This document shows, piece after piece, positions 24,701 through 35,414 of a stretch of DNA of 64,000 bases (its first letter is position 1; every line of letters starts with the position of its first letter). Location of the stretch: assembly GCA_035041965.1 (NCBI GenBank), contig JAPYMA010002049.1, positions 1 to 64,000 of the forward strand, in the 5' to 3' direction. Origin of the DNA: Anisakis pegreffii. Lineage: Eukaryota > Nematoda > Chromadorea > Rhabditida > Anisakidae. Made by a program: the position numbers and the translations under genes. The notes beneath the pieces were generated by a model. It had not been told where the DNA came from. It made no database searches and worked only from the letters and a program-made list of their open reading frames with translations.

Positions 24701-26842
24701 TTCTACGCTTCTTTCACATATAAGTGAATTGATTTCGTAATTGAACAAAATTGATGAGCTGTGCATATTGGTGTACGTTTTATTTGTACAATTCTCTATA
24801 ATATTTCCATCATTTTGGATGCACTTCTTCTATGTTCAAGTGCTGCTCGTTAGTAAAAATATGCACTCGAAATTGCTCATTCAATCGACGCTCTTAGTTT
24901 GGTTTTTTCATCACAAATTAGAACCGTTCGATGTTTTCATAAAAATTAGAACCGTCGCTCCTCTTTACAGCAGTAATAATCAGCAAAAAACAAATAATAT
25001 TATATGAATAGATAAATAGATAAAGGCCCAGTGTCATAACTTGGCTCAGGCTCGAAAAAATCAGTATTGTCTGATACTCCACTTGGTTTCAGGTAAAAAT
25101 CTCTCTCCCTCCCAAGCGGGACTCAAACGCTGGACGTATCAATTGCGCTGAAGAATTAATTACAAAAACTCAACACAACCGTTCGGTAGAAGCTTAATGG
25201 TCTCAGCGATAGGACAGAGGTAAAGCATTGGTGGTACATCAAGGGTTCGAGTATCGCTCGCGAAAGAAAGTTTTGCTCGAAACCGAATGATATATCTATA
25301 TCACAAATAATATCACACATGTGAATATGCTGTAAATTAAAGTTTCATTTTCGTTTACTCAACGAAAAATGTTTCAGCTATCCCCCTACGCTTGGTGTCG
25401 AGTATCATTTCAAATAGTGCAAATGATAAATGAAAAGTGATAAAAAGAGGTTATCAATTAGTCATCAAAATGAATGAACGTCACATAAATGGTAATTTAA
25501 TGACGAGATGAACAATGCCTTCAAGACAACATCAGAAAACTGCTGTTTAGATTTCATCTTACTGAATAGATGATTAGATAAAGATGCTATTGAATGAGAA
25601 TGCGTGTAAATCATACGACAATTGCGTAGCATTGCAACGACAGAATATGTATTCTGAAGTTGCAGACATATTAATGTTGTGAGGGAGTGAAAAAAGATGG
25701 ACAAGTGAAAAGTCGGAGAACGAAATTTGAATTCGTTTGCAGCCTGAAGTTTGCACTTAGGGACCCCGAAAATGTAACTGGTCAGGGACAAGGACTCCAG
25801 TCAAAAGCCAGAGGAGACCTCCCACCCCTCCTGTCAAAAAGTCGCTCCCCGTCAAACCCTACTTCAGACAGCTTATGCTGAAGCGAAAACATATTGAAAT
25901 GCTTGCATTTTGTTGTTAAGTAGTTGAATAATCATACCTCGCCTCATGTTATTTCGATTTGTGTCAGTTTCGAGGACACATCTTTTTTTTTCAAATAGTT
26001 TTTTCCAGGTGCATTAACTCATATAAACTGCCAGTGATATCACTATGAAATAAAGAAGATTTGTTCTTCTTCTAAGACGACGACATATTTGTTGATTTTC
26101 GAGTTTCAAAATCTGCAAGCTCTCATTCTCTAGAAATGTGCCTGCCGATCTTGAAGCAAACCACCTTGCTTCAGAAAGCTCAATCTGAAAGATCGCTATA
26201 CCAAACTGCTTTTTGCCTGAGCTGACTGATGAACAGTTTCATCTGATTTTACCGACTGAACTTAAGTCGTTTACTACCACTTGCAACTAGACTACCCGCA
26301 TGGCTATCTATTTATCACATGACCACCATTTAATCATAGCAACGATCAAGATCAACACAGTTGTACAACTGCTAGGAATCTGACTCTGCTGAATGTTGTT
26401 GGCAGTTCGTTTATATTAAAAGCGACAGTCAGGCAACTGCTAAACTGCTGAACTGGATTGCGGGCGGTGAATTGGATTGGCAACTGAATTAACAGTCACC
26501 TCTTCTGTTAACTGATTATTGCCGAACTTAGCAGTAGCAGTTACAAGCCATCATATCATTGTCATATTCATTTTTATTGACGTCAACGTACCGGATGAGC
26601 TAGTTGCAGTTTATTTGAGAAATGCAAAACGAGTTCGATAATTATTGAATGAGCCAAAACGACGCATTTGATAATTATGAATAAACGATTGCTACGGCGA
26701 GACGATAGTCATTCGTGTTTGCATATCTCAGTTCATCTTCACCACATTTACACCAGTTTAATGTTGAGTAAAAAATAAAAACAAACAACAATTTTACTCA
26801 ATTTTCATAACAACGCATATATATCATTACAATAACTTTTTT
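21766..26842. other. Five kilobases without a supportable gene
   Basis: The left part should hold the GPCR's first exon and promoter, but I cannot fix them. Short frames such as 24741-25007 and 25687-25881 lack family signatures and paired splice sites. A SINE-like inverted pair lies at 25030-25300. No RNA gene was recognised. Confidence 0.4.
25030..25300. repeat. Inverted pair of tRNA-like SINE fragments
   Basis: The minus-strand copy (about 25150 down to 25060) contains GCGTTTGAGTCCCGCTTGGG, then GAGAGAGATTTTTACCTG and AAACCAAG. The plus-strand copy (about 25195-25300) contains AAGGGTTCGAGTATCGCTCG, then AAGAAAGTTTTGCTCG and AAACCGAA. The box-B-like part and the body align, so these look like two members of one tRNA-derived family facing each other. 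The 5' part of the minus copy is degraded. Confidence 0.45.
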
Positions 26843-27964
26843 TCACGCCTCTAAACTGATCTTCGTATTTTGACGCATTTGTGATGCAATACGATCCAAA
26901 TCTTTCCTGCCCTGAAATCAACAAAAACGTCACCGGTTTCACACTCGAACCAACAAGCTGCACACGCAAATCAATCAGATCAACGTGTCACCACCCTCAT
27001 CACACCCATTCAGTTACGACGGACGGTTAGAACGAACAATTCCACGAATACTTCTTTATTATTCATATGATATTTTTGACCTATTCGAACCGATACATAA
27101 GGTCTTATAAACCATACACGACAACAACAAAACCTGCTCCGTTAATATAAAACAAATGGAATAAATACCTGTTTCGTGAGTATGCGCCCATTGCCATCAG
27201 GATGCTTCTCAACCCACTTGATGGCCTCGAGGGTTTGCAGGGCCTTCCTGATCACAGAGCCTGATGCTTGTGCAAAGTGATTTGGCGCAACACCATGACG
27301 CTTATTGCCTCCGTAAACACGCCTCAATGCGCCGACACCTGTAAATGAATATTTATTCGTCATCTGATCTCATCTTGAAGCTTTGTTTCGGCTTGTTCCC
27401 AAAACAAATTTGTAAACCAAAGTAGTAAACGACTTAAAGCAAGCGCACACGCTGAAAATGGACACAATGCAACAGAATGACACAAACGCAACAATTTTAA
27501 TTCAGTACGTATTGTATAATACCCTTGTATAATCACAATTACAGATGCAGAGAATAGGCGGAATGCACCAATGAATGTGAGAATCAGCTTGATAGAAAAA
27601 CTTGTACTTCATAATAACTCCAACATGAATTAACCTGTGGGTGAGCGGATGTAAAGACGTCTAGCTACGCTGGCAGTCCTCAAGTAATACCAATCGGTGT
27701 CAACAGGAGCCAATTCCTTGTTAATACCTAATTTGACGAGATCGGACCACTCGGGCACTTTGACCTACAAAGAAATCACTTAGTCGCAAACAATCAGGGA
27801 ACGAGGATCATCTTCTAACTGGATCATTCAGAACATAATTCATCAACGGTACTACGCCCATACAGGTAAAGCATCACAACCTTTCCACTCTTTTTCAAGA
27901 ACCCAGCAATTTGACGAACGATTTCGTGCTGATCCACATCCTTCACACTTGTTGGTTTGACCAT
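26843..27964 (-). CDS. rps-19: 40S ribosomal protein S19
   Basis: Small-subunit ribosomal protein eS19, needed for 18S rRNA maturation and part of the 40S head. Minus-strand exons 27964-27881, 27764-27635, 27338-27169 and 26911-26843 join in phase to 150 residues, close to the usual 145. The start [20 protein letters not shown] is typical. [30 protein letters not shown] and [14 protein letters not shown] are family signatures. The end, [12 protein letters not shown], matches the conserved C-terminal helix. Splice sites are canonical. It is divergent from HSF1, with about 3.3 kb between the starts. Confidence 0.97.
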
Positions 27965-28950
27965 GATAATATGATTAAATGATAGCCACTGCTTGCGGCC
28001 AAACTGCCTGTAAACCTAACGAAAATACGATAAACAATGCTAAAGGCGTAATCATGCCAAATCGAAGACATGAATCAAATTCGCAGCAAAAACTGAACGC
28101 ACGTAAACTGAGATGTTCCAAATTAAGATATTCCAAATACTGACTTATAAAGTTACTATCGGAAGAGGAATAATTACAGATGACTCATCCACGTTACATA
28201 GGTATTCTCAGTTTTCGATTTTGATACGAAACAAGCATTATTGTGACCTCTCCACCGTGTAAGAGAGGGAACTGTGGTCAGGTGGTTTGTTAGGAACGGT
28301 CTACCATATGACCGAGAGAGGCACGGAACGCAAGAATGTGGTGGGAACCACTGATCTCTATGATTACTTGTTCATGAAAAATAAGCATAAAACAGGCAAT
28401 TCTGATTTCAACAGTAAGGATCTTTACGAAACACTCAGCAAGAACAAAAATACAACAGTAATGATCATTAGAAAAACAGACAAAAAGCTTGTTACATTCA
28501 AATTAATGATTCAAATGAAACTAAAAAATAAACTCAGCGCAATTTTCAATTTCATTCCACTCAAATTTTTGTCCGACACTTCGCGAATTCAGATCGATCA
28601 AAAAAATTTTTGGCATAGAACGAAGAGAAAAGTGAACGAAAATTTTAAACGAAACTGCGCATCGACTCAACATTGTGGCTGTTGCAACGTTATAATGGTT
28701 ATTTGTGGAGAGATTACGAAACCTTTTACAACCTCATTTCATAGATTCAGAGGCACTTGCCAACCATATAGCCACATTTGAGCAGTGATCTTGTGCTACA
28801 ATTGCTCTCTTACCGTAGTTGATTGGACTGCATAACAACAAAAGTTTTGGTCGGCAGCACTAATAAGTTGATAACTACAGCTGAGAACTTATGTAACATG
28901 ACGGTTGGTAAGTCTCGTAATTAGCCTTGATAAGCCTGACAATCCTAGTG
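27965..28950. other. Upstream of rps-19, with an unassigned 164-codon frame
   Basis: Includes the rps-19 promoter. A plus-strand frame at 28287-28781 (164 codons, starting MLGTVYHMTERG and ending CQPYSHI) is long for this AT-rich DNA. It is Lys/Asn-rich, contains CASTQHCGCCNV and matches no family I know. It may be a chance frame or part of the degraded transposon just downstream. Confidence 0.25.
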
Positions 28951-28979
28951 GATAAATCTCATAACAGTCAGCAGGACTG

Positions 28980-29200
28980 GACGGTATATCAGCTGAATAA
29001 ACTGGCAGAATATGGGTATAAAAATTGATGGAAAAGCACTAAACAATCTCAGATTTGCTGATGACTTGTTCTAGTTACACACAATTGCAACCAGATATGG
29101 ACGATGCTAAAACATCTCATCCGGGAAGGTAGCAAAACTGGATGAAGATCAACGTCACCAAAACGAAAATCACAACAAACCGTGTAACAAAATCACCGTT
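28980..29200 (+). pseudogene. Dead LINE reverse-transcriptase fragment
   Basis: At 29010-29075 the frame reads MGIKIDGKALNNLRFADDLF and then a stop. This is the core of a non-LTR retrotransposon reverse transcriptase, with the catalytic F-A-D-D box. In another frame, 29095-29165 reads QPDMDDAKTSH, a stop, then WMKINVTKTKI, which matches the GLKxNxxKTK segment that follows the box in such enzymes. Frameshifts and stops show it is dead. The rest of the element is not recognisable. The family is probably RTE or jockey-like, undecided. Confidence 0.75.
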
Positions 29201-29336
29201 CATTCTCTTCTTCATTGCTTTCTGTCTCTTTTCTTTTCCTTTAATCAAATGGATAAATTCCCTTCAGAAAATCATGAAAAATGACACAAAATCGACAAAA
29301 CTGTTAATGTCGTTTGCGACATTTCTTGCTTCATGA

Positions 29337-31300
29337 ACAGTCGTCATCAATAATAAAACGTCGTGTGTGGTTGTCAATTTTGAACACTTTGTTGACAAGT
29401 GGCATTTGGTGAGCAGCTATGAGCGGCCGTGAATGGACGCCTGTTTACATGAATGCGTGATTGGATTGACCACAAAACATTGATATGTCTGAAACATTGC
29501 TTGTAGAAGAAATTATTGGTATTTATTGGCGTTGTAGAATTCTTAGCACGCTGACCAACACCCTTCAGTAATATTGCGAAAGAGAATAGGAAGGAAGTAA
29601 TCGGTGAACAGTTGGACCGGGCACATGTCGTACCTTTAAGCTATTAGTAGGTCGTGCGTGATTAAGGGTCTATCTTGTTCAAATGTGGGATTCGATGTGT
29701 CTTGTCGTCGTCCCTGGGGAAAAAATTAGTTCTTGATATTATATGCTCTTTACTTAAATTTTGCATCACTTTGTTTTCTTAAATTGTCCGTTAAATCAAT
29801 TATTAAGAAAAAAAGCGTTCTGGTCAAAAATCTGGTGCTATTCTCAGCGAATCGCTTCTAAGTAGTTGTTCCGAACATCCACGACGTTTCCAGGGTCTCT
29901 GACTGACTCCATCTCCACTTTCGAGAGTCCCGAGCCTACTCCTGATTTATTCCCGGTATTTTATCCCGAAAGTTCACTCCTCCACAATTCCCATTCACTA
30001 GAAATGCCTATACAGAATGCTTCAAAATGATGCAACTTATTTTAAATGCGAATATCTCGAAGTGTGAAATTGACACCCGAGGATCAATTACACTTACGTG
30101 ATCTTGTGCGCATCACACCACTCCTCGTTAAGGCCTTTCGTATGCAATCTCTGAATTTTGCTGACCATGTGAGTGAGGTATTCGCTACCCAATGCTTCCT
30201 ACAAGTGAAGATGAAGAGCACAAACAAAACCTCTTAATACCAACGGGATAGTGTGAGAAAAACACAAATGGGCGGTCGGACCGAAATTTTGGTAGCGTTC
30301 CAGAGACAGAACATCTGATAGCTATTTAGCGCGTTAAGACCCTGAAGGAATCACCCATTTTTAATGTCATCTACTTGGATTTTGGCTCAGGTTAATGGTG
30401 ACTTAAGTAGATGAGATCGAATTGCAAGCATGGTTAAGTGGGCATTCACTTTGGTTTATGCTCACGCTCAAAGTAAGAGTGAGCTGAATTGATGGGGTGA
30501 TTTTTACAGTTTTTCGATGTGTTCTTCATGCAACCCATCGGAAATACATGCCAGCCAACCTTGTTCAAGTTGTTTCGTAAGCCAGGCAAACGCAGAAAAA
30601 GTATTTTGTGCTGAAGTCTAGGTGAGAGGTTCACGGTAGTTTTGTTATGGTTTTTGCGTTAGCTCGTAGTTGTCATGAAATATTTATTGTTTTTTTTACG
30701 ACTGGTGTTGTGGACTTTCGAGGAAACTTTAATATATTTAACGCTTCAGCTTTATTTTCATCACTGAAGTCATCATGTTGTGATGTAAAACGCTGCAAAA
30801 TCATCTGCAAAATTGTACCGTGAGATGTTATTTGGTTGGGCAGTAGTTGAAAGGTTGGGTCAAGTTCGTAAGACAGTGTCAAACAGAAAGAGAGTGAGAC
30901 TAGGTTTCAGTTGCGGCACTTGTAATTAGGTCTTGATCAGTCTGTTCTTGATGCTTTGACCGACTTATTACTACGACGAATGGCTGAGACGGTGGAAAAA
31001 CTTGTCACTGAATGTTCAACGAGAACCGTTACATAATTTCTTATGGTGCAAGGTTGTTTATGATTGTTTCAAAGACACAAATGAGACATCAAACTTTGCA
31101 CTAATTTTAAGTTCAGTTTATGCAGTCAGATTCGATGATGACATTAAGAGATGCTGTCTCGAAGGCTTTGAATACGTGATTTATGTGCGTTTGTTCATTA
31201 GAAAATTCTGTGAATTATCTGACGTATTATTTTCAGTATTTTTTTATTTTGTTTGTAAAACAGTTTTGGAAGAATCACCAAGCGGAACTGATCAAAGAAA
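29337..31300. other. Intergenic upstream of HSF1
   Basis: No supportable gene. Frames at 30046-30237, 30446-30634 and 30673-30882 show no family match. A plus-strand frame at 31002-31409 overlaps HSF1 exon 1 out of frame and is most likely a chance frame. An acceptor-like AAAACAG ends near 31262, 39 bp 5' of the HSF1 ATG, and could be a trans-splice site. Confidence 0.4.
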
Positions 31301-33679
31301 ATGGACAAAGTGTCTAGGTCAACTCGATCAGAACCACTGCAACGCAATAATGAGTCGTTTGTTGTTGGTCATTTTCCTCGTGAAGAAGAAAAGACTCCTC
31401 TTTTTCTGATCAAATTGTGGAATATTGTCGAGGATTCGGCCTATCAAAACATCCGCTGGGATGAAGTAACGTTCAGTTATTGTTTTTGTTTTTCTTTTCA
31501 TTATTTACACTTTTAATATTTTTTTCCTAAAGTTTTTTGAAAGTTTTCGCGACTTTTGAAAATATGTGCGAGTTCGTTCGGTTATTGCAGTGGACCTTTT
31601 TGTATGGATTCGACGAGTTCTTACCGATACTCATTGAACAGTAAAGTTCGTACTTATCTTTTGTTGTGATTTTTTCAGAGTGGTTATAGTTTCCATATCT
31701 TCAATCCGTCTGCATTTTGTCGTGATGTTTTGCCGCAGTATTTCAAACACAACAACCTTAATAGTCTAATAAGACAACTTAATATGTGTAAGACTCTATT
31801 CATTCATAAAGTGTACCTGTCTATTTTGTGATATCTTGCAACAAACATTTTTTGAAAATCTTCTGATATCGGTTATGAAACTAGCAATTTTCACATGATT
31901 TTCATAACTTTTTAATGATCAGACTGTAGTGCTCACATGTATCGTATGCAGATGGTTTCCGGAAGATGACTCCTATCGAACGTTCTGGTTTGGCACGTTC
32001 CGAAAGTGATCAAGATCATTTGGAATTTTCGCATCCGTATTTCGTACGTGATCATCCAGAGTTGCTTGTGAATATTAAGCGTAAATCCACCTCACACAGA
32101 CCAGCTGATCCAACGGCCGTATCTCTAGCAACAAAAGATCTGTCATTGGTACTCGATGAAATCAGACAGCTTCGAGAGAAACAGCGTGCTATGGAAACGA
32201 AAATGACACACCTTGTTAAGTGAGTTGCATACATCCACGTTTTATTTGTTATGATGCTTTCACAGTTTCTTCTGACTATGATTTCTCGATTAATTCCGTA
32301 TATTCCTTTACATCCATTCATAAATTGAATGAATTTCTTTTAATTTCGTAATGCGGCGTTCTGTTGTGATAAATACTGCAATCGACAAGTGCTTTCCCGT
32401 TTTCAGAGAGAATGAATCCGTTTGGCAACAGCTCTCTCATATGAGGACAATGCATTTAAAACAGCAACAAGTGGTCACTAAACTTGTACAGTTCTTGGTA
32501 GCATTAGCGCAACCAACAACACAGAAACGTCTTGGCAAACGGAGTTTACTTGCAATTGATGAGGTAGCTTCATTTCAGTTTTTTTAGTACGACTATTTGG
32601 CCCTCCGAACTTTTTTGAAGATCATTTGCTGTTCATTCCTTTCTATGATTTGAATATATTATGATTTGGGATGTACCAATCAGCTGGGTGATCACTTACA
32701 TCTTTATTTATTAATCAGTAATGGCGAGTATAGAGGTGTTGGGCATCTGTATCTTTATTTTATTCATTCGATTTGAAGGTTGGTGGTAAACGAGCGCGTT
32801 TGGGTAAAGGTCAGTCTCCACCAGCTACAACACAACCAACAAATTTGGCTGAAGTATTGGATCGGTTACAACGTGATCTAACTGAAGGTAGTATGAGTGG
32901 TGCAATTCCAAATCTGTTCTCACCGCGACCCAATCAAGGACCCATCATCGCTGATATTACTGACGAGCCAGATGCGAGTCTTCTTGCACCAATGGTCTCA
33001 GCTGCTGCATCTACACTTGATCGAAATATGCTAAGTGCACAAGGTCTCGCCGTCTGTATTATTATCATTCATGTGTTCGCTTCATCAGCTTTAATTTGCA
33101 TGTCTGATCGATTTGATATGAGTTATTGTGGAAGATTATCATCAAGTTCATTAGTTTCATTCGAAAGTGTTTCGGTAGTCTAAAAGAGTAATCATACTAT
33201 TTAATTATGCAACCACATTCAATACCACTGAAAAAATGCGTTTAAAATGATGATATTCAATTTCAGAACAGTCAGCGCCATCGCCATCATCAGTCAATCG
33301 AATCTTACCAGCTCAAACAGTGATAGTATCACCTCCGCAAAAAACTGAACCAACCATTCAACAATCTCAAAATTTCGCTTTCAGTCCAACATTAACGCTA
33401 TCACCGTCATTTGACAGACAACTCTCTGCTGAATTGGCTGAATATTTGAGTTCGCAAGAGCAAGGTATTGATAGTTGTCGCGATGTGATTGGTGGTCATT
33501 GGGATTTGAATTTGGATAATTGTTTGGAGGATGAGTCAAGACAACCACAGCAACAACAACAACAACTAATGCTACGGGGTACTGTTGATCCTAGTATTGC
33601 AATGCCGGATGAACTTGGTACTCCTGATCTTCTTACACCTAATTCGAGTCCGCAGAGGAAAGTGGAACCAGATCCCTAG
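31301..33679 (+). CDS. hsf-1: Heat shock transcription factor HSF1
   Basis: Nuclear transcription factor that trimerises on stress and binds nGAAn repeats to switch on chaperone genes; in nematodes it also governs lifespan. Exons 31301-31465, 31679-31787, 31952-32219, 32407-32563, 32779-33043 and 33267-33679 join in phase to 458 residues. The DNA-binding domain runs from [14 protein letters not shown] through the recognition-helix region [20 protein letters not shown], then [18 protein letters not shown]. The heptad-repeat trimerisation region ([19 protein letters not shown], then [20 protein letters not shown]) spans exons 3-4. The rest is Pro/Ser/Gln-rich, with a short Gln run near 33550, and ends with [15 protein letters not shown], an activation-type tail. 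Compared with C. elegans HSF-1 the N-terminal extension is short. Whether ATG 31301 is the only start is inferred. Confidence 0.95.
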
Positions 33680-34099
33680 AATGCTCATTTATTGTGTCTG
33701 TTTTCATTGAAGCTATTCGAAGCATCGTTACGATCTTCAAATTAGTTCAGGATGTTTTAGTCCTTGCTCATCATGTTGTTATAAGTTGTTTGATTTAATC
33801 AATCATATCCCCCAATAATTTTTGTGATCCTAAAGGTGTGCTTTTTAAATGCACATCCCTTTCATGAGAGTTCGGTTGATTTTTCCGGTTTTCAATTGGC
33901 CTCTGGATGCACCCTCTTAAAATGAGTGAAATACCGGTGTTTCATTTTCTCGAATTATTCGTAAACTGTAAGATTTGATGTGTTTTCGAGTTTAATGATA
34001 CTTCTCAAGACCGACCGTCTCATGTTTTTAGTGTGAATTGATACCGGTTTGTCTACATTTAACCATAAAACTAATATCTGGATCTCCTAACTATTCTAT

Positions 34100-34105
34100 A
34101 ATAAA
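34100..34105 (+). terminator. Candidate poly(A) signal, HSF1
   Basis: AATAAA lies about 420 bp after the HSF1 stop, before any other gene signal. A candidate only; the cleavage site is not visible. Confidence 0.4.
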
Positions 34106-35414
34106 TTAAGGTGAGATTGTATAATTTCCAAAGCGAACACTGTAAACAAGTAATGTAACAAATTTTGTTGGTGACCTTAAATTGTAAACTATCACTTTAT
34201 GTAAACATTAATATTCATTCTATTTGTTATGTTGTGATTGATGATATTATAAAGTTTCAAATCGCATCGATGCAAATTTACGAGATTTCGCATGATAATG
34301 AGTAGTATCCTCTCACATACTTCGATAGTTGAATTCAAGAGAATGATCTGGATGGCGTGGTGAAGTTGTCATGTTTGGAAGTGTGACCAGTTTACATTAG
34401 AGATTCAGTGCATATGTTTTTTCATTTGGCTTCGGTTGGAGTTCCACCGAATCGACTGTTTAGGATTCGGAAATTCCGTATTCCGACCAAATTTTGAAAT
34501 CATTGGCAGAAATCTGGCCGGGTCCATGCTTTGGAGCTTCCAATCGAATTTCATCGGGCTTTACCAATCGAACTTAGAGTGGTTACCATCATTAGTATGT
34601 AGGGGTTAGTGTTCAGGATTTAGAGCAATTCCACCGCCGGGGCATGGATCATCACGACATGTCGTGGAAGCCCAAGTCCAGTCTCAGAATTGCAGAGCCC
34701 AAACAGCGTCAAAATTTTCAAACTTGTACACATCACTGGTCATAAGTCTGTAATACCTATGATGAAGAAATAGCAAAACTAATGTACCAATATAACAATA
34801 ATTGCAACTGTCTAAAACAGCACAATGACCACTGGTTTGCCTTTTCAATTCACATTCTACCGCACATCAATTACACTGACTACTCCAAGGCGTAGGTCAC
34901 AATGATACGGTTGTCAGATCTGTTGTCTCCTTATGTCTGAGCGCTTTATCGCGGTAACCCGAGCCATATAGCAGTCTGCACTACTATTATTGAAAAATGC
35001 TTCGAAATTGTCCAACAATCGTATTTCACAAATTATAAAAAAAACTATGAAAGGCCTCGTGGGGCTTTAAAGTTTTCCACCGCCATGAAGGATTCCATTT
35101 GAGGAATCTCCCCTCATCCGCGGGTGAACCAGGTGATTCATCAGAACTCGTCACGGGAGCTTCTTCGCGGGAGGGGAGTGGGTCATCTTCGAAGCACCAC
35201 TAGGAATGGTGTAAGAAGGAGTGACTACTCTTTTGAACAACAAATATTGCAGTAAATATTCTAAGGGACATTCTTATTTCAATGTTTATCGTATACCGAC
35301 TAGAATGTACGTTTCAAATTGCATCAACGAGATGTCATGCTTTCTTGAATCATATATCTTAAGAACGTGCAAAAAAAGCGAATCAAAAATTTATTTCGAA
35401 GAAAATGTTTGCAG
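34106..35414. other. Intergenic between HSF1 and calumenin
   Basis: No gene seen. The stretch 34440-35220 is more GC-rich than its surroundings and includes segments like CTCATCCGCGGGTGAACCAG and a perfect 14-bp palindrome CACGACATGTCGTG at 34653-34666. This may be an old transposon, but I recognise no terminal repeats. Confidence 0.35.

Noticed and set aside
25687..25881. A 64-codon frame with SQ/KS-rich tail
   Set aside because: Short, no match, and no paired splice signals.
31002..31409. A 135-codon frame upstream of and overlapping HSF1
   Set aside because: It overlaps HSF1 exon 1 in another frame, is hydrophobic and Cys-rich without a family match, and is crossed by the likely acceptor at 31262.
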